From Acanthochromis polyacanthus (lineage: Eukaryota > Chordata > Actinopteri > Pomacentridae), in contig NC_067132.1 in NCBI RefSeq assembly GCF_021347895.1, forward strand, positions 8,271,495-8,335,494: DNA of 64,000 nt, in the 5' to 3' direction. The notes under the pieces are model-generated. The model did no database searches. It saw only the letters and a program-made list of their open reading frames with translations, and was not told where the DNA came from. Position 1 is the stretch's first letter; each line of letters begins with the position of its first letter. This document shows, piece by piece, positions 36,992 through 53,540 of this stretch. The position numbers were made by a program, and so were the translations under genes.

Positions 36992-37414
36992 CAGGGTTCT
37001 CGCCAGTGCATTTCAGCATAACGGCCCGTTTCAGTTTAAAAGATTACGCTGTGATTAGGGCCGCTACGCTGTTATTTTGACAGATAACACCAGGTGCGTT
37101 TGTTTTTTTCGACTGGGTGCCTATCTAGGTTAATTTATGTCTCTCCACCTCAGTCGTACTTTCCTGTCGACTGACCCGTTCCCGTCTAAAATTAAGAGTC
37201 GCTTCCAATCTCAGGGTTACAATTAGCATGTCTCGGTTGTTTCCGTGATGCCATGTATGGTGAATAGTGACCTACATCACGAGCATTTGGAACATCTGCG
37301 TGACACTCATTGGCTGACATCTGGGCCGGCCGCTCACGAGATTTAATGAAGGCTATTGCACATGCGGGAGGACCTGCCGTTACGCCGTAAAAAAAAATCC
37401 TGGTGAGAACCCTG
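36992..37414. mobile_element. CAGGGTTCTC TIR element, copy 2
   Basis: Same ends as the copy at 32169, with TGCTT flanking both sides (36987-36991, 37415-37419). It lacks the 345-bp putative LTR, which is how that insert was recognised. Its central part (37190-37370) differs from copy 1. Confidence 0.8.
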
Positions 37415-38069
37415 TGCTTTTCTAGTTTCCAATGAGACAGCTGCACATTGGAGTAACTAATCTTTAATATGTATACATTTAAAGAGATACTTAAGAAGAG
37501 CATCTAGGTTTATCTCTGTCCCACAAAGAAAGATAGGTGGAAATCCTTTTAGTGTTTCAACCAAATTAAAGTGAAATTAATTGTATTGATTGAATATTCT
37601 CAGTGATAAATAGCAATTGACTGATCAGTTTTCTAATCTGTGTTCCATTAACTGTAGTACCAGCAGTGAAAAGTGGGCTTGGTACCATAACAAGACTAAG
37701 CATAGAAATATGTTTATACAATTTTTGCATCATCAACTGAATGCAAGTAGGTTCCTGTAACGATGCAACACATGCAGCACGTACTACTGCAATGGAACAG
37801 CTTCATACTGCGACATTACTAACATATGGCTCAACAGGTTCGCAAACATAATGTAATCTCTTAGCTAAGAATCTGTATCACTTACAGGTAATGTGGTCAG
37901 GAAAGACTTAGTCAAAGAGTGGTGCTTCTGACATCCAAGCCTCTGAACAGAATCGCCTTTGGGGCAGGTTAAATGTACAGCAACAGTTACCATGGTGATC
38001 TAGCAAGTATAAAGACAGTCCCCTTCATCACACTGAAAACTCTCGCTCAAGGCTCAACATGCTGTGCTA
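37415..38069. other. Intronic DNA, no recognised feature
   Basis: No supportable exon or repeat. Confidence 0.4.
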
Positions 38070-39704
<1,635 letters not shown>

Positions 39705-42700
39705 TAACACATTAAACTCCCTTCGTAGTACAGCCCTCAGGTCGTCACAGTGTTTCCCAAGCACACAGCTCTTCCAGTGAGTGAAATGTCAGTGCTGAGA
39801 GATTGACAGTCTCTCCCTGCGTAATGTTACATCAAGTTTAAATGTGACACCTTTTGGAGACCCTTAACCCTGCAGAACCCATTTATCTTTCACTGCCTGC
39901 TTAATGTCTCATAAACACAAATGAAATATTAGTTGTTCTCAGCCTCTGTGACAACCACAGGATGCATCCTCTCTTGCACCCTAAAGCCGCTTCATGTCAT
40001 TTCATTAACTATCAATATAGTAACTGCATTTCTGGCTAAGACACTGTCTGTCGTGTATTCTTAAATAGAAATAATCCATCATTAAAAATATGCACAAAAA
40101 TACAGTTGATTTCAATGACAATTTTAACATACTTACTTTTGTCATGGATTACCTTTTCCGTCACACAGTCAGGAGGACTGTACAAACGGCAAGCTAAAAC
40201 ACACTTTTACATTGCTTGGAGGGCATTAAGAGGAGGGCTAGACAGTGTAACAAACAGCCGCTATCATTAACGCAACAGCATGTTCCACTCTATCATTTTC
40301 ATTTCTTCATAGCCACTGCTTCCTCTTTACAGTATTTATTACTTAATCACCCTCTGAACATCTGCTTTGCAACCTTGAGGAGAAGTAAAAAACAGTGTTC
40401 CACTTCAGCTATACTTACAAATGTATTAACACTGTGTTTGAGCTTATTAACGAAGTTTTATAAAGGCCAAATTTAGTCCCCGTTATTGACGAATGGAAAA
40501 ATCAAACGTACTCTCGGAGGAGAGTTTAACAATCAACAGTGCTTTTCTCTGAGACAAATAAAAACATAAACTCATGAAGGAAGAAACCTTAAAGTAGTCT
40601 CTTTTTATATGACCTCTAAAATGCCAGGTAAAAATTCCTTTCTTCATGTATTAAATAACCTGCCTACTTTAGTCAGAGTCATTAGGTACTTTCAGTTTGG
40701 ACAACAAAGTAAAAAAACAGACTTTTCCTAAGAGCATACTGGTATGTACAAGTTGCTCCGAGTTACTAAAAATACAATAAGGTGGTGCCACTGTAATGGA
40801 AAATGTCAGACCATCCACTATCCAAGCATTATCTAAACTCATTATCTGCTGCGGTTATCAGCTTTATCATCCAGGAATTTAATTTAGCAGAAGCACCCGC
40901 ACATCAGTAAACAGATTACAATAAAAAAAGCAAGTATCCTCTACTATTTGTCATGTACTGATCGCAATACAGTGTCTGTCACACATGAAGTAACTGAGGA
41001 AATTGTAATTTAAATAACTCACAATAAAAATTCAATATGTAAATGATAATACGTAAATGATGCATGATACCGCATCAGCTGCCAAAGGCTTTAGACAACA
41101 CCACATTTAAAACTTAACCAGTATCAAACCTACTGTTCTTTATCTAATTCATTTTTGCCATCACCTAAAGATGTTAAAATTAGTTCAAATACAAGTAGAA
41201 GGTAGTGTAATTAGTCTACAATATGTAAAAATGCAATAAGGATTCATCATCAAAGTGTTTTTTTTTCGCTAACAAATCTTACTGCAGCAAACCCCTGAGA
41301 AGCGCATGAAGTTTATATGCTCCTGAATACAACCATAAACATTTAACAGCCACATTCTCTGATTTTGACGCCGATCAGTTGAATGTGTCCACAGAGGAGC
41401 CAGAATCATATCACAAACACTCAGGAGAACAACATGTTTGATAATGATAGCTAACACAAAATGCAGTTTACTGTAGTCTAGCTAAGACAAATGCATGGTA
41501 AAGGCCACAACAAGCCCAAACACTGCACACACATGCTATCCCAAGTGCAAAAACGCACACCCATCTTCTTACTAAGGCAATCCGATTTAGAATGAAATTT
41601 AATCTGTGCATTTAAATGGCATAGACAGGTCCCAACTTGTCATTGTATTATAGAAGAGAAATCATGTGGAAAACATTTTCATGGCTCTGCAGTTCTGTGC
41701 TGGCTCAGCCTCCAGATGGACATGCCTACCACTCTCATGAGGTCTATTATGTCTAAAAAAAAAAAAAAACAACCTTACTAAATAAATAAAACATCTCTAT
41801 GCTCCAAATTGAGTGACAGACATGAATATACTAAAATTTATACCCAGATTACATAATGTTTGTGCATCTGTGCTGTCTATCAGCCTTTGGTCCTGAAATC
41901 CATTCACTTGTTTTTTACACAATCTCTATCTCATGCTCCCATCTGCTCTTATAATTTAGTTCTCTAAAGTATCTTCATCAGTTTAACTAGGACTAGAGTT
42001 TGACTTGTTACCCACCCAGCATCTTGCGCAGGCTTCAGGCCCACGGAACATGTTTTCATTGGACCCAACATACCAATCTGACATGCTATGTCAGTAGCAA
42101 CACTCTCCTCTGTCACTGTGGCTCATCTCCAACAGAAAATAACCACTAATGTGATCTTTCAAAATTTTCATGTATATTTTTCCTTATTTATAAAACTCTC
42201 AACCTCAATTACTCTATTTCTACTGTGACAAATGACAAACCCCGCGAGAAGCGAAAAATAAGCTGTGTCAGTGAAAAACATGTAAAGTTAAATTGGTATT
42301 TAGCTATAGAAGTCACAAGAAGACTCCACTGTAAGTCCCTGGTACACGAGAACATATTACACTCAAAAGAAACCACAAATACTGTCCCATTTTGGCTCGT
42401 CTGCACAGTTCAACAAACCTGTGTGTGCTCGACCGATCACCAATCAATATACTCAACAGATTGTCTATGCACACACTAAGCCATCAGCACACTGTCATTT
42501 AGCGTGCTTGCTCGGCCTGTGTGCCAAGCAATTACTCCTCCACCTTCTAAACACCAACCTGTTGCTATAGAAGCACCGTGTTTGCCAGCAACTGACTGAA
42601 TGAGATGTGAGAATAAAGCGTAGAGCCAAATTATGGTTCAGAGCTGAAGGATCATTCTGTACAATAAAGCAGCCACAGCAGCTATACAGTGGAGTTTTAA

Positions 42701-43456
42701 AAACACCATGGACATATCAAGATTTGTTTTATAATAGCTTCAAATTAGGCTTTCCACAGTGAGTTAATGACATTATTTTGTAGCATAGAAGCATCTTATT
42801 TCTTATGCAGGATCATTGTTTTATTATTATCATTATCTTGTGCGATCCATTTTTCATGATGGATAGCACTAAAACTCATTTTTACATAATACCAGGGTGT
42901 CAAAACCCAGTCATATCAACCGAGGTTAATACTATTTTATGTTTGGCAGCAAAAAAAACTAAGACAAACTAAGACTTAACTGCTTTAACTCTTATATAAA
43001 CAGAGAAAATTGATGGCTCTTTAGAGTCAGAGAGGTTGTAATGCACAGGGAGTTCAGCATAGGCTGCTCTGAGTCGCTCTTAATTAGTTGAGATTCATTT
43101 TAATGTAGTACTAATTGTAATTTCCTATTCGTTGAAAGGGACAGTTTTTGCTAGAAAATCTCCCCAAGCACTGTACATCCTAAAATAAAGTACTCATGTT
43201 CTCAGTGGACCGTTTGGTGACATTCTGGTTAAACTTTGGCACAAACTAAACAAAAATGTTTCACAGCACTTAAAACTTTTTGTTGCCCATGTTTTTATCA
43301 CCAGGTGCTGGTTCCCTCAGCTTTGGGGTCCTGTCCCCCCGACTTCATTACATAACTGCAGGACAGTCAGAGACCCGGCGAAATGCGACGGCTAATCCTC
43401 TGTTAGAGAGGTGAGATAAGAAGTGGGACACGGAGTCTGTCCCTCAGCTGTCTTAC
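39705..43456. other. First intron, no recognised feature
   Basis: AT-rich intron sequence with one A-run near 41755-41769. No exon, RNA gene or mobile element recognised. Confidence 0.45.
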
Positions 43457-43685
43457 CGTACTTGTTCGGCTCCCTGTTGTACTCCAGGATAGGAACTACC
43501 GCGTTGGGGTCCTGCGCCTCGAACACCGAGTCCTCCAATGTCTCTTGACCCTCCCCTGTGGCAGCGCTGCGGCTACTGCTGCCGCCGGTGTCCGGTGCCG
43601 GGTCAGCCTCAACCGTGTCCAAGTTCTCTCCCTCCCCAGCGACCACTCCTCCGTCTACGGGGACCACCACAAATCTTTCGCCCAT
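43457..43685 (-). CDS. slc12a7-like distal first coding exon
   Basis: The first in-frame ATG (43683-43685, G at -3 and +4) opens MGERFVVVPVDGG. This resembles the xxFTVVPVxG starts of KCC1 and KCC4. It continues as a low-complexity acidic, Ser/Gly-rich cytosolic tail (SSSRSAATGEGQE) and ends EYNREPNKY. The donor TACG|GTAAGA leaves phase 1, identical to the proximal exon. Seventy-six codons plus one nucleotide. The exon sits in the only CpG-rich block of the region, as expected for a main promoter. It could alternatively belong to a neighbouring gene, but the motif, strand and phase favour slc12a7. Confidence 0.65.
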
Positions 43686-43960
43686 GTCCCTGCTCTTGTG
43701 TTGCCGTACTATGAGTGGAGGAGCAGCAGCTTCCCTCTGCGGTCTGCAGACGGTGAGAGCTGCCACACGAGACAGCGTACAACAGACACAAGCTCACACG
43801 CTGATCAGAGGATTGATTACAGTATAGATGAACCCGCCCTCAGCTGTCGCTGATTGGCTGAAAGCGCCGAGGAGCGCTGTCAATCCACACCGGGAACCAA
43901 TCAGAGCTGCTGAAATGTTTTCATGGTGAAATGAACGAGTAACATTTGCATCAACTTTAT
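43686..43960 (-). promoter_or_regulatory. CpG-rich promoter with two CCAAT boxes
   Basis: GC- and CpG-rich sequence directly upstream (minus strand) of the distal first exon. Opposed NF-Y-type sites ATTGGCTG (43853-43860) and CCAATCAG (43897-43904) are about 40 bp apart. No TATA box is evident. Beyond about 43930 the sequence becomes AT-rich. Confidence 0.6.
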
Positions 43961-45295
43961 CGTATTCTCCTTATATGACAAAATGTCTGGCGTTAATTAA
44001 GATGCAAAATAGGCTCCAAAGTCTAGCAATTAAAAAAGGAAAAAGAAATTAGCCATGAATGCATTTTCAAATTTGTCTTCCTCAGTAGTTATGATAAACT
44101 TTAAACACACTCGTTGGTATACCCGAAATATATTTATTTTTTCTTTAAACTTAATGTAGCCCAAATAGCTGAACAATGCAGCTGAATAGAACACTCCTTA
44201 GTGCATGTGAGACAGTGCTGCTCTGCTGTCAAAGTGGAGCACATGTACTGGCATGTCACACTGAACTCATTACAAACTTCTTTAATGATCTCAAAACGAT
44301 GGGTCAATTAACACTCACTCTGCACATCCTCTGATATCAATAACCACAAACAGAAGATCGACATATCATTCTAAATTAAAAAGTAATGAAGGTTCAGTCA
44401 TTTGCCAACATCTTGCCATAATAACTTTGGTATGTTACAGCTAAGAATAAATGGTTTGTCAATACCTCAGAATAGAGTGACTTCTTGTTTTCCAGACATT
44501 GACACATAGTCTCCATACAGAAACAGATTTCAAAAGTCTCCTGGGCAAATATTTGTTGTCAATGTTTTAAATTTGACCCACTTGCACATAAAGAAACCTT
44601 ACTTCAATCGTTCTGGAAAGCATAGATTTTTTTTTTTTTTTTTTTTTACATTTATGCTTTTTCTTTTTTTTTGTTTGTCAACCATTAGATTCACTTTAAC
44701 TCTGGAGCTTTTAAATCAAGTTTCCGTGGATTTCAGAGAAAACAGACTGTCATCTGGTGCTGCAAGTCCCAGCCCAAGATCGTCAACCTAACTCAATTAA
44801 TTGTTCTCTGGGCAAAGACCCATCTGTTTACTCAGTTAAAGGAAAATCCATTCACACGTCACTCTGATGAAAAAGACGTAGAGAGCACAAAACATAACCC
44901 CTTCATTGAGATTACATAAACAGCTGCTACGTAAAAAGCAACAGGTTTCTTCACTGAGTGACTGGAACGCACCATAGGAAAATGGTTTATGAAGCCTGGA
45001 AAGTTCAGGTCAGTAAGCCAGAAAGAAGACCTTTTGTGGTTGTGTTCTTATAAAGCACAGTCCTAGCAATGACGTCAACTAAAATATCATGCCTGTGACC
45101 TTTTTAGACAAAAGTTCTAATGTTTATGAGAATGTGGCAAATCAATAAACTATTCAATAAAAACTGATGGAAGGTGAAAGGTCAAAAATATGACGCTCTA
45201 CTTACTTGTCAGGAAGGCAGATGAGGGGTTGGGGATGGCATGAGCCCTGCGCCTCGAGCCTTTATTTAAAGGTCTGGTAATGTTTCATGCTGGAG
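43961..45295. other. Upstream DNA, poly-T tract only
   Basis: A T-run at 44627-44647 is the only clear feature. No gene or element recognised. Confidence 0.45.
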
Positions 45296-45790
45296 AGTCA
45301 ACCAAATGACTACAAAGTAATCCAAAATACTTAAATTCAGATGCAAAACAAACACAAAAGACACAAAACAACCAAAAGAAGATGAAAAACTGCTACTATG
45401 GTGGACAAATCTACCATGGAGAGATGAAAAAAAACAAAGAAGAGAGGCAGCAAATCTACACCGGGACACAAATCAGGAAAAGACACACAAAATGATGAAA
45501 GAGGGACTAAAGGACACAAAAGATGACAAATGACTGAAATGACACAGAAAATAAGCAAAAATGACTAAGAATGACAAGAAAGGCATGCAAACTAACTGGA
45601 AAGAGATGCAAAATGACTACGATATCCAAAATAATAAAAAAGAGAGGCAAAGTGACTACAAAGACTGGGGGAGATCAACCAAAAAGAGATGCAAGACTGC
45701 TACAAAGGGACATAAAATAACCAGGGAGGCAAACAACATAGAGACACACAATAACCAAATATATAAAATGACTACAAAGATACACAGCTT
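45296..45790. repeat. Degenerate minisatellite
   Basis: Imperfect repeats of motifs such as AAATGACTACAAAG, GAGATGCAAAA and GACACAAAA recur every few tens of bases. The array is too degenerate for an exact period. Frames across it are Lys/Asp-rich artefacts. Confidence 0.6.
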
Positions 45791-47517
45791 GACTTGGTAG
45801 TCATTTAATGATTGTGTCTGGTGTGTTGCTCCTGTGTAGCAGAGTCACCTCTTACACACTTATGTGTAGTGACCTATCGCTCTGTGTTTTGTTCTAACAA
45901 ATATGTATATTTACAGCTGTTTTTGTGACATTTATTTACTGCAGTAAATAAACTGTTTTACTGTCATAACTGTACAGTTTATTAAGGTGGAGAACCAGGT
46001 CTTTAAACTTGTGTCTTATCACATTATTACTCATTTTTCAAACCTATCCTCCCCCTTTAAAGCTGTGCCCAGTTCTGCCCCCATTGAAAAATTTCTAAAC
46101 TTGCCCTTGATTGTTGTCTATATCCCTTTTCTAATGGACTTTGACCACGATTGTTTTCTACTAAATCATCTCTTAAATAAGGCACAATTTTCTGTCATTT
46201 ACTTCTCAGCTATTCAGAACATGTGAGGAGGGAATTTTCTGGATGAACTCCAGGGGACCACTCAGACAGTGACTGCATGAAGGGCGGTGTGTGGACAAAA
46301 ATAGACAGCTGGCAGAACAGTTGGATGACCGAGGGGTGAGTGGGGGTGGAGTGGTGGGCTCGGGGTGGCTGTGTTCAGCTTACACAAGTAGTTAAAGTCC
46401 GTTCAGTCTGTGATTAAAATGACAAAAAAAGAATCACAAGAAACCGTTTCGTTACACGCAGAGTGTGTGTAACGTATTTTTATGCTTCCTTGGGTGGAAG
46501 TTCTTGGCTTTGACGGTGTGAGGCTGAAATACAGGGCTGACGAAGTAACTTGTAATCCTCCACATCCATGCTGTTTTACTCATCCGCGACTAAACTCATC
46601 ACCTCGATTCAGAATGATTTACAGGCGGGACAAAATGAAATGCAGATTACTTTTTTAAGCTGGGTGAGATGTGGCAGATGTGGCCTTTGCAGCACAATCA
46701 CAGCTACAAGTGTCTAGGGTGACAAATGTCAGGCTTCTTTAGACAACATTAGTTAATGAACGTCCAGTAAAACACATATGTGATGCTGTTCTTTCAGTAA
46801 ATGAAATGCCTGCTCTGATGTGATCAAGGTTCATCTATGATTCTTCTATATAATATGAATGTGTGAAGGGGAAAATACATTTGAAGACTGTTTTAAAGGT
46901 GAAATCTGTGATCCTGTAGAACGACTAATATTTAGCTAGTTAGCATGTTTCGATAGTTAGCATGTAACAGATTTACTGTTTCTCTTAGCCCCTCTCCTTT
47001 GCCTTCTGACCTGGAATATTGTTGTGTGGATCAGTTCAAGCAGCTTTGCTCCCTATTTACAGACATTTGGTCTGTGTTTAAATGTCAGGTTTTTCTTCGG
47101 TGTATACAGAGAACAGACAGGTAGCACACAGTGAGAAAATGTGTACTGACTTTTACTGACCTACTGATCTTCTTACCTTTACAGTATACTGCGGTAGCAT
47201 TTTTCTGCAGGAGAAACATATAAAATACAGTTGCATTATCAAATTAAATGACTTTAAAATCAAAATTTTGACATAAATGACTTACAAATGTATAAAATAA
47301 CTTATTCATTCAGATTTTTGATTACCACCTCATTATTTTTTGACTTAGTGCATCATTCTTTGAACTTATCGTGTCATAATTAGACAGATTTATCATTGTG
47401 ATTAAGTAGATCAAAAAAAAAGTGACTATTATTTTGTCTTTTCTGGTAAAAATGGGCTTCTGTAGTATGCTGAACAGTAACCAGGCTTTATTATTGTTGG
47501 AACAGAGACCTTGTTAA
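45791..47517. other. Intergenic DNA, no recognised feature
   Basis: No supportable exon or repeat. Confidence 0.4.
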
Positions 47518-47886
47518 GGGCTACACAGTGAAATCGTGGTTAGCACTTTCACCTTGCAGCAAGAAGATCCCCGGTTCAAATTCCGGCCTGGGCCTGGGAT
47601 CATTCTGCATGGCATTTATATGTTCTCCCTGTGCATGCGTGGGTTTTCTCCGGGCACTCCAGCTTCCTCCCACAGTCTAAAAATATGCTGAGGTTTATTG
47701 GTTACTTTAAATTGCCCGTAGGTGTGAATGCAAGAGTGATTGTTTGTCTGTAAATGTAGCCCTGCGACAGACTGGTGACCTGTCCAGGGTGTCCCCTGCC
47801 TTTGTCCGAGTCAGCTGGGATAGGCTCCAGCACCCCTGCAACCCTAGTAAGGATAAAGCAGTGTATGGAGGACGGATGGATGGATG
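47518..47886 (+). mobile_element. tRNA-derived SINE, copy 1
   Basis: The head GGGCTACACAGTGAAATCGT leads into GTGGTTAGCACTTTCACC (A-box region) and GGTTCAAATTCC (B box, 47573-47584). The body shares long blocks with the copy at 53541-53910, for example AAATTGCCCGTAGGTGTGAA and GAGTCAGCTGGGATAGGCTC. The 3' end is a GGAT repeat. No target duplication found. Confidence 0.85.
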
Positions 47887-49845
47887 GACACCTGTGACCC
47901 TAGTAAGGATCTGGAGTGAAGTATTTTCTTTATTCAATTAAAATATATTTAATGTTATTATTATATCAAATTCATACTGTATGTTCAACTCCTGCATGAT
48001 TCCTATTTGGACTTGTGCCTGACCAGCAGAGCGACAGTAAAGAGCAGGTTTGTGCAGCTGACTGTGATACACATGAATAGTCTCATTAGTCCACAAACAG
48101 CCTCCTGTCCTGCTCTGTTGTCATAGAGCTGCTCCCCCAGGAAGGAACCAAACTAACTGGCTGCTGAGGTGAAGTTGGTGTTGTCAGGGTGCTTCAGTGG
48201 GACACATTTATCCCTGCTGACCTGGCTTTTTGTTTTTCATGGCAGGATAGGAAAAATCCAGCTGTGTATTCTTATTGTCACAGCCCTGTAATGCACAATG
48301 AGAGAAAAAGAACATCTTATGTTATCTTTCTATTTGTACCAAGTTTGTTTCATTCTGGTTTAGTCTCTTTCCACTATGTCTTCTGTTGGCATTACTTAGC
48401 CTCACCTTATCTTTAAATCCAGTTTTTACAAAGTACTGTACTACGGTTTATTCACAATTAATGTCACATGCAAACTTGTTAATGTCAAAGTCAGCAAACA
48501 TCACTAACTACTTAAGGAGTTTCCTCTGGATTTCTGAAGTGGGCAGTGCAGATTGAGTCCTCTATAAGATTTTCTTCATATTTGCGATCACAGTCATTTG
48601 CCGTAAAGCGGCCTCTCACCAGCCCTCCACAGACTGCTGCTGATATTAGTGGACCTGGCGATGCGTGATGCATGTGTGGAGTGTATATGGGTCAGTGATA
48701 TGGTAGGAAAAGAAGCTTTCATTCTGAAATAGGTCCCCCACTGCTGTGTCACTGTGCTGCCCTGTCACAGCAGACAGCGGTGGTCATCAGCAGCACATCC
48801 TCGGCTGTGTTCTCTGAACAAATCTCGGAGGGGAATATGACGTAAGACTGAGCAGAGATGCTGTGAGGAGCACAGACCCAGCTGCCACGCCTCGATGTGT
48901 TTTGGAGAACACCTCAGTAACCAAGAGTCAAACAGCGTTTCCCTCCTACACTTTAACATGAGAAAGGGTTTTCATAGCACACAGTCTACATATCATAGGA
49001 TACTGATACCAAATATAGACGTGGGAATGTAGTACTTCAGGAAAACGAATTGCTCCTGCATACAATAAATCAATACTTTTAAGATCTGATACAATAAACC
49101 AGAAAAATATACAAAAACAGCAGGCATTTTACATTTGTAAGAGCCAAAATAAACAATTATGAAATTGTTTAGAGGACTGTCTTGCCGGTGTCAGCTTATA
49201 TTAGGTTATTTTAAAGTATTTAATAATGTATATGCCAACAATTACTACTTTTCTTGTTTCTCATGAGGCTTCTGGACGTAGTGCTTAAACAGACATTGAC
49301 TGTAATATTGCAACCTTAGTTATTGTGCATACAAGTTTTTGCATTAATGTCAATTTTTAAGTTTGCATTATTATTTTTAAATTTATTTTTAAACTGCACA
49401 ATCAAGTTTTTTGTATAATGAAATATTTAATCGTCATTTGCAGAACTTTCTTAATTTATGTATATATTTAGCCTCTATTTGTGATATCTGAGCATCATAT
49501 TAACAAGCCAAATGCCTCCAGCAATTCTGGGTTCCACCTGCCATCGTGTATGGTGAGACAGATGGGAATGTAACAGTCGCACTTCTACTATTTATACTGT
49601 CTTACTGTGTTTGTGTTGATTAATGAAGAGGATTCAAAGAGAAACCGGAAATCATGTTGATAAAGACAAAAGCCTTTGTCAGTTGGTTCATAATTTTGTA
49701 GGCTGATCCACAGCTTAAAAAATTGGACACAGTTTCGATAATCTGTAAATCATTAAATTTTTGAGTCCAAATTAGTTTAAAGGGGCACACTTTTTGTTTT
49801 GACTCCAGCTCATCAGATGAAGAATTTGTTACTTTTGTTGGTCAT
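47887..49845. other. Intergenic DNA, no recognised feature
   Basis: No supportable exon or repeat. Confidence 0.4.
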
Positions 49846-50217
49846 ATAAACTACCATTCAAAAGTTTGGGGTCACCCAGACAATTTCATGTTTTCCATGA
49901 AAACTCACACTTTTATCCATGCGCTAACATAACTGCACAAGGGTTTTCTGATCATCAGTGAGCCTTTCAACAGCATTAGCTAACACAATGTAGCATTAGA
50001 ACACAGGAGTGATGGTTGCTGGAAATGTTCCTCTGTACCCCTATGGAGATATTCCATTAAAAATCAGCTGTTTCCAGCTACAATAGTCATTTACCACATT
50101 AACAATGTCTAGACTGTATTTCTGATTAATTTAATGGTAACTTCACTGAAAAAAAATGCTTTTCTATCAAAAACAAGGACATTTCTAAGTGACTCCAAAC
50201 TTTTGAACGGTAGTGTA
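49846..50217. mobile_element. Tc1/mariner-type MITE
   Basis: Ends read CTACCATTCAAAAGTTTGGG on the left and, inward from the right, TACACTACCGTTCAAAAGTT TGG. About 370 bp, non-coding, a very common fish MITE type. The left terminal bases are mutated (TATAAACTACC for TACACTACC). Confidence 0.85.
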
Positions 50218-50401
50218 TGAATGCAACAAAAAAAACAACTTGACATTTATAGACATCATGTTTGGCAGGGCTGAGACTAAAGCTGAAAAATAGTGATTAT
50301 GGACGCTTTACGAGACGTTCACGGGGCATGTTTTTGTCTGCATGCAGATGGCACACTGCTGTAACAAGATCCCACTGGGCTGCGCTATTCAAAAGGGACA
50401 G

Positions 50402-51505
<1,104 letters not shown>

Positions 51506-52300
51506 CAGTGCCTTGCGAAAGTATTCGGCCCCCTTGAACTTTTCAACCTTTCGCCACATTTCAGGCTTCAAACATAAAGATATAAAATTTTAATTTTTTG
51601 TCAAGAATCAACAACAATTGGGACACAATTGTGAAGTGGAATGAAATTTATTGGATATTTTATACTTTTTTAACAAATAAAAAACTGAAAAGTGGGGTGT
51701 GCAATATTATGAATGGAACCAAATACAGGACCATTCTGGAAGAAAACCTGTTGGAGTCTACAAAAGACCTGAGACTGGGATGGAGATTTATCTTCCAACA
51801 GGACAATGATCCAAAACATAAAGCCAAATCTACAATGGAATGGCTCACAAATAAATGTATCCAGGTGTCAGAATGGCCAAGTCAAAGTCCAGACCTGAAT
51901 CCAATGGAGAATCTGTGGACAGAGCTGAAGACTGCTGTTCACAAACGCTCTCCATCCAACCTCACTGAGCTCGAGCTGTTTTGCAAGGAAGAATGGGCAA
52001 GAATTTCAGTCTCTCGATGTGCAAAACTGATAGAGACATACCCCAAGCGACTTGCAGCTGTAATTGCAGCAAAAGGTGGCGCTACAAAGTATTAATGCAA
52101 GGGGGCCGAATAATATTGCACGCCCCACTTTTCAGTGTTAAAGTTTAAAATATCCAATAAATTTCATTCCACTTCACGATTGTGTCCCACTTGTTGTTGA
52201 TTCTTGACAAAAAATTAAAATTTTATCTTTATGTTTGAAGCCTGAAATGTGGCGAAAGGTTGAAAAGTTCAAGGGGGCCGAATACTTTGGCAAGGCGCTG
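51506..52300 (+). mobile_element. Internally deleted Tc1-like transposon
   Basis: Ends CAGTGCCTTGCGAAAGTATT and, inward from the right, CAGCGCCTTGCCAAAGTATT are flanked by TA (51504-51505, 52301-52302). The inverted repeats of about 200 bp are very similar to each other. At 795 bp about half the element is missing: the left repeat joins the transposase directly at about 51710. Confidence 0.9.
51711..52095 (+). pseudogene. C-terminal half of a Tc1-like transposase
   Basis: The retained coding part opens MNGTKYRTILEENL and includes [12 protein letters not shown] (second catalytic Asp), SQSPDLNPMENLW (Glu) and the family's C-terminus GGATKY, without a stop. The DNA-binding domains and first Asp are deleted, so it cannot catalyse. 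The frame also continues upstream into the left inverted repeat, to about 51598, making a possible 165-residue product. Confidence 0.9.
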
Positions 52301-52319
52301 TATATGTCCTTTCAAGATA

Positions 52320-52960
52320 CAGTGCTCAAAGTTTATGGATTCAGAAGTAACTGAATATTTATGAATATTGTAAAAGCATAAACATCTTCTCACTGATGCT
52401 CTGCCACATCTTCACCTTCAGCTCTTGCTTTACTGTTCTGGGTTTCAGCAATAAGATTGCAGCTCCATCAGACTGAGATCAAGAATATTCCACCTGTTCA
52501 CCCTGAGAAGCTCTCTGATTTGGCCAATTATTATGGATTGTTGTCCCGCTGAACGGCTAAAGGTCGCCCTATGAGTTTTAAAGAATTTCTCTGAATATGA
52601 GGGTACAGAATGTTCCTGTCATCCACAGTCATCCTGTTGCTTCCATCAGCAGCGATATCATAAATTAATAACAGTGTGTCAGTTCCACTGGGAGTCATAA
52701 ATGCCCAAACCACACCAAAAGCTGCACCCTGTTTTACAGATGAGCTGGTGCTTTGCATTGTGAGTTGCTTCCTTTTCTCTCCACACTATCAACGCTCCTT
52801 CATGTTAACAGAGCTTGAGTTTGTTTTATCAGTTAGAACTCTCCTCCACAACTCAACTGGTGTTCTTTTTTTTTCTGTGACCTGCCCTTTCTGTTTCTGA
52901 GTCCTACCAGGGGTTTGCATCTTGGGCTTCTAGATGGCAGGCAGCTGTCTATTTAGTATA
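52320..52960 (-). pseudogene. Ancient Tc1-like transposon fossil
   Basis: Blocks such as CAGTTCCACTGG, CATCCACAGTC and CTCCACAACTCAAC align with the minus-strand transposase of the element at 8742-10200. No open frame or ends survive. The adjacent young element's right TA lies only about 20 bases away. Confidence 0.6.
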
Positions 52961-53527
52961 GAACAATGTCTGATGTAATTTGCCCATTATGTGTTAAAGG
53001 AGCTATACTGTAGCTCCACCGTTCTTCTTTCTATATCGACATAAACTTACTCAGAGAAAACTTACTCTGAGACTTAGTGCTTTGGTGTAAAATTCATTAT
53101 TGTCTTTCAAAAGCACAGCCTCTGAAGGGGAAACAAATGTGTAACTTTCCAAGTACTTACAGTCTGGACTGTAACTTGTTATACACACCTTATTCAAATT
53201 TATCTTAGATGCTATTGCCTTATGTTCAACTGCATTTATCTAATATAGGTCACATCTTGCAAATAGATTCTCCAAATAGTGCAGACCTGAGCTGAAATGA
53301 GGTATGTGAGCTACAGATTTACTGCACTAAACATGGTTGAAATGCAGCTCAGTAAACACTAGGGGATATTGCATTATGTTGATGTTTGGTCCCCCATCAA
53401 TATTTTTAATTCTACAGAATTTACTAAGCACATTCACCACTACATACAGATTCAACACAACAAATTTCAAATCTGCCAAACAGCAAATACCTGACATGCT
53501 TCATGGTCGGATGCTGCCCTCTAATGG
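52961..53527. other. Intergenic DNA, no recognised feature
   Basis: No supportable exon or repeat. Confidence 0.4.
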
Positions 53528-53540
53528 ACAATTGAAATAT

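Noticed and set aside
43686..43766. Upstream extension of the distal exon to an earlier start
   Set aside because: The in-frame codon at 43766 is GTG, not ATG; the ATG at 43685 has a strong context and matches the KCC-like start.
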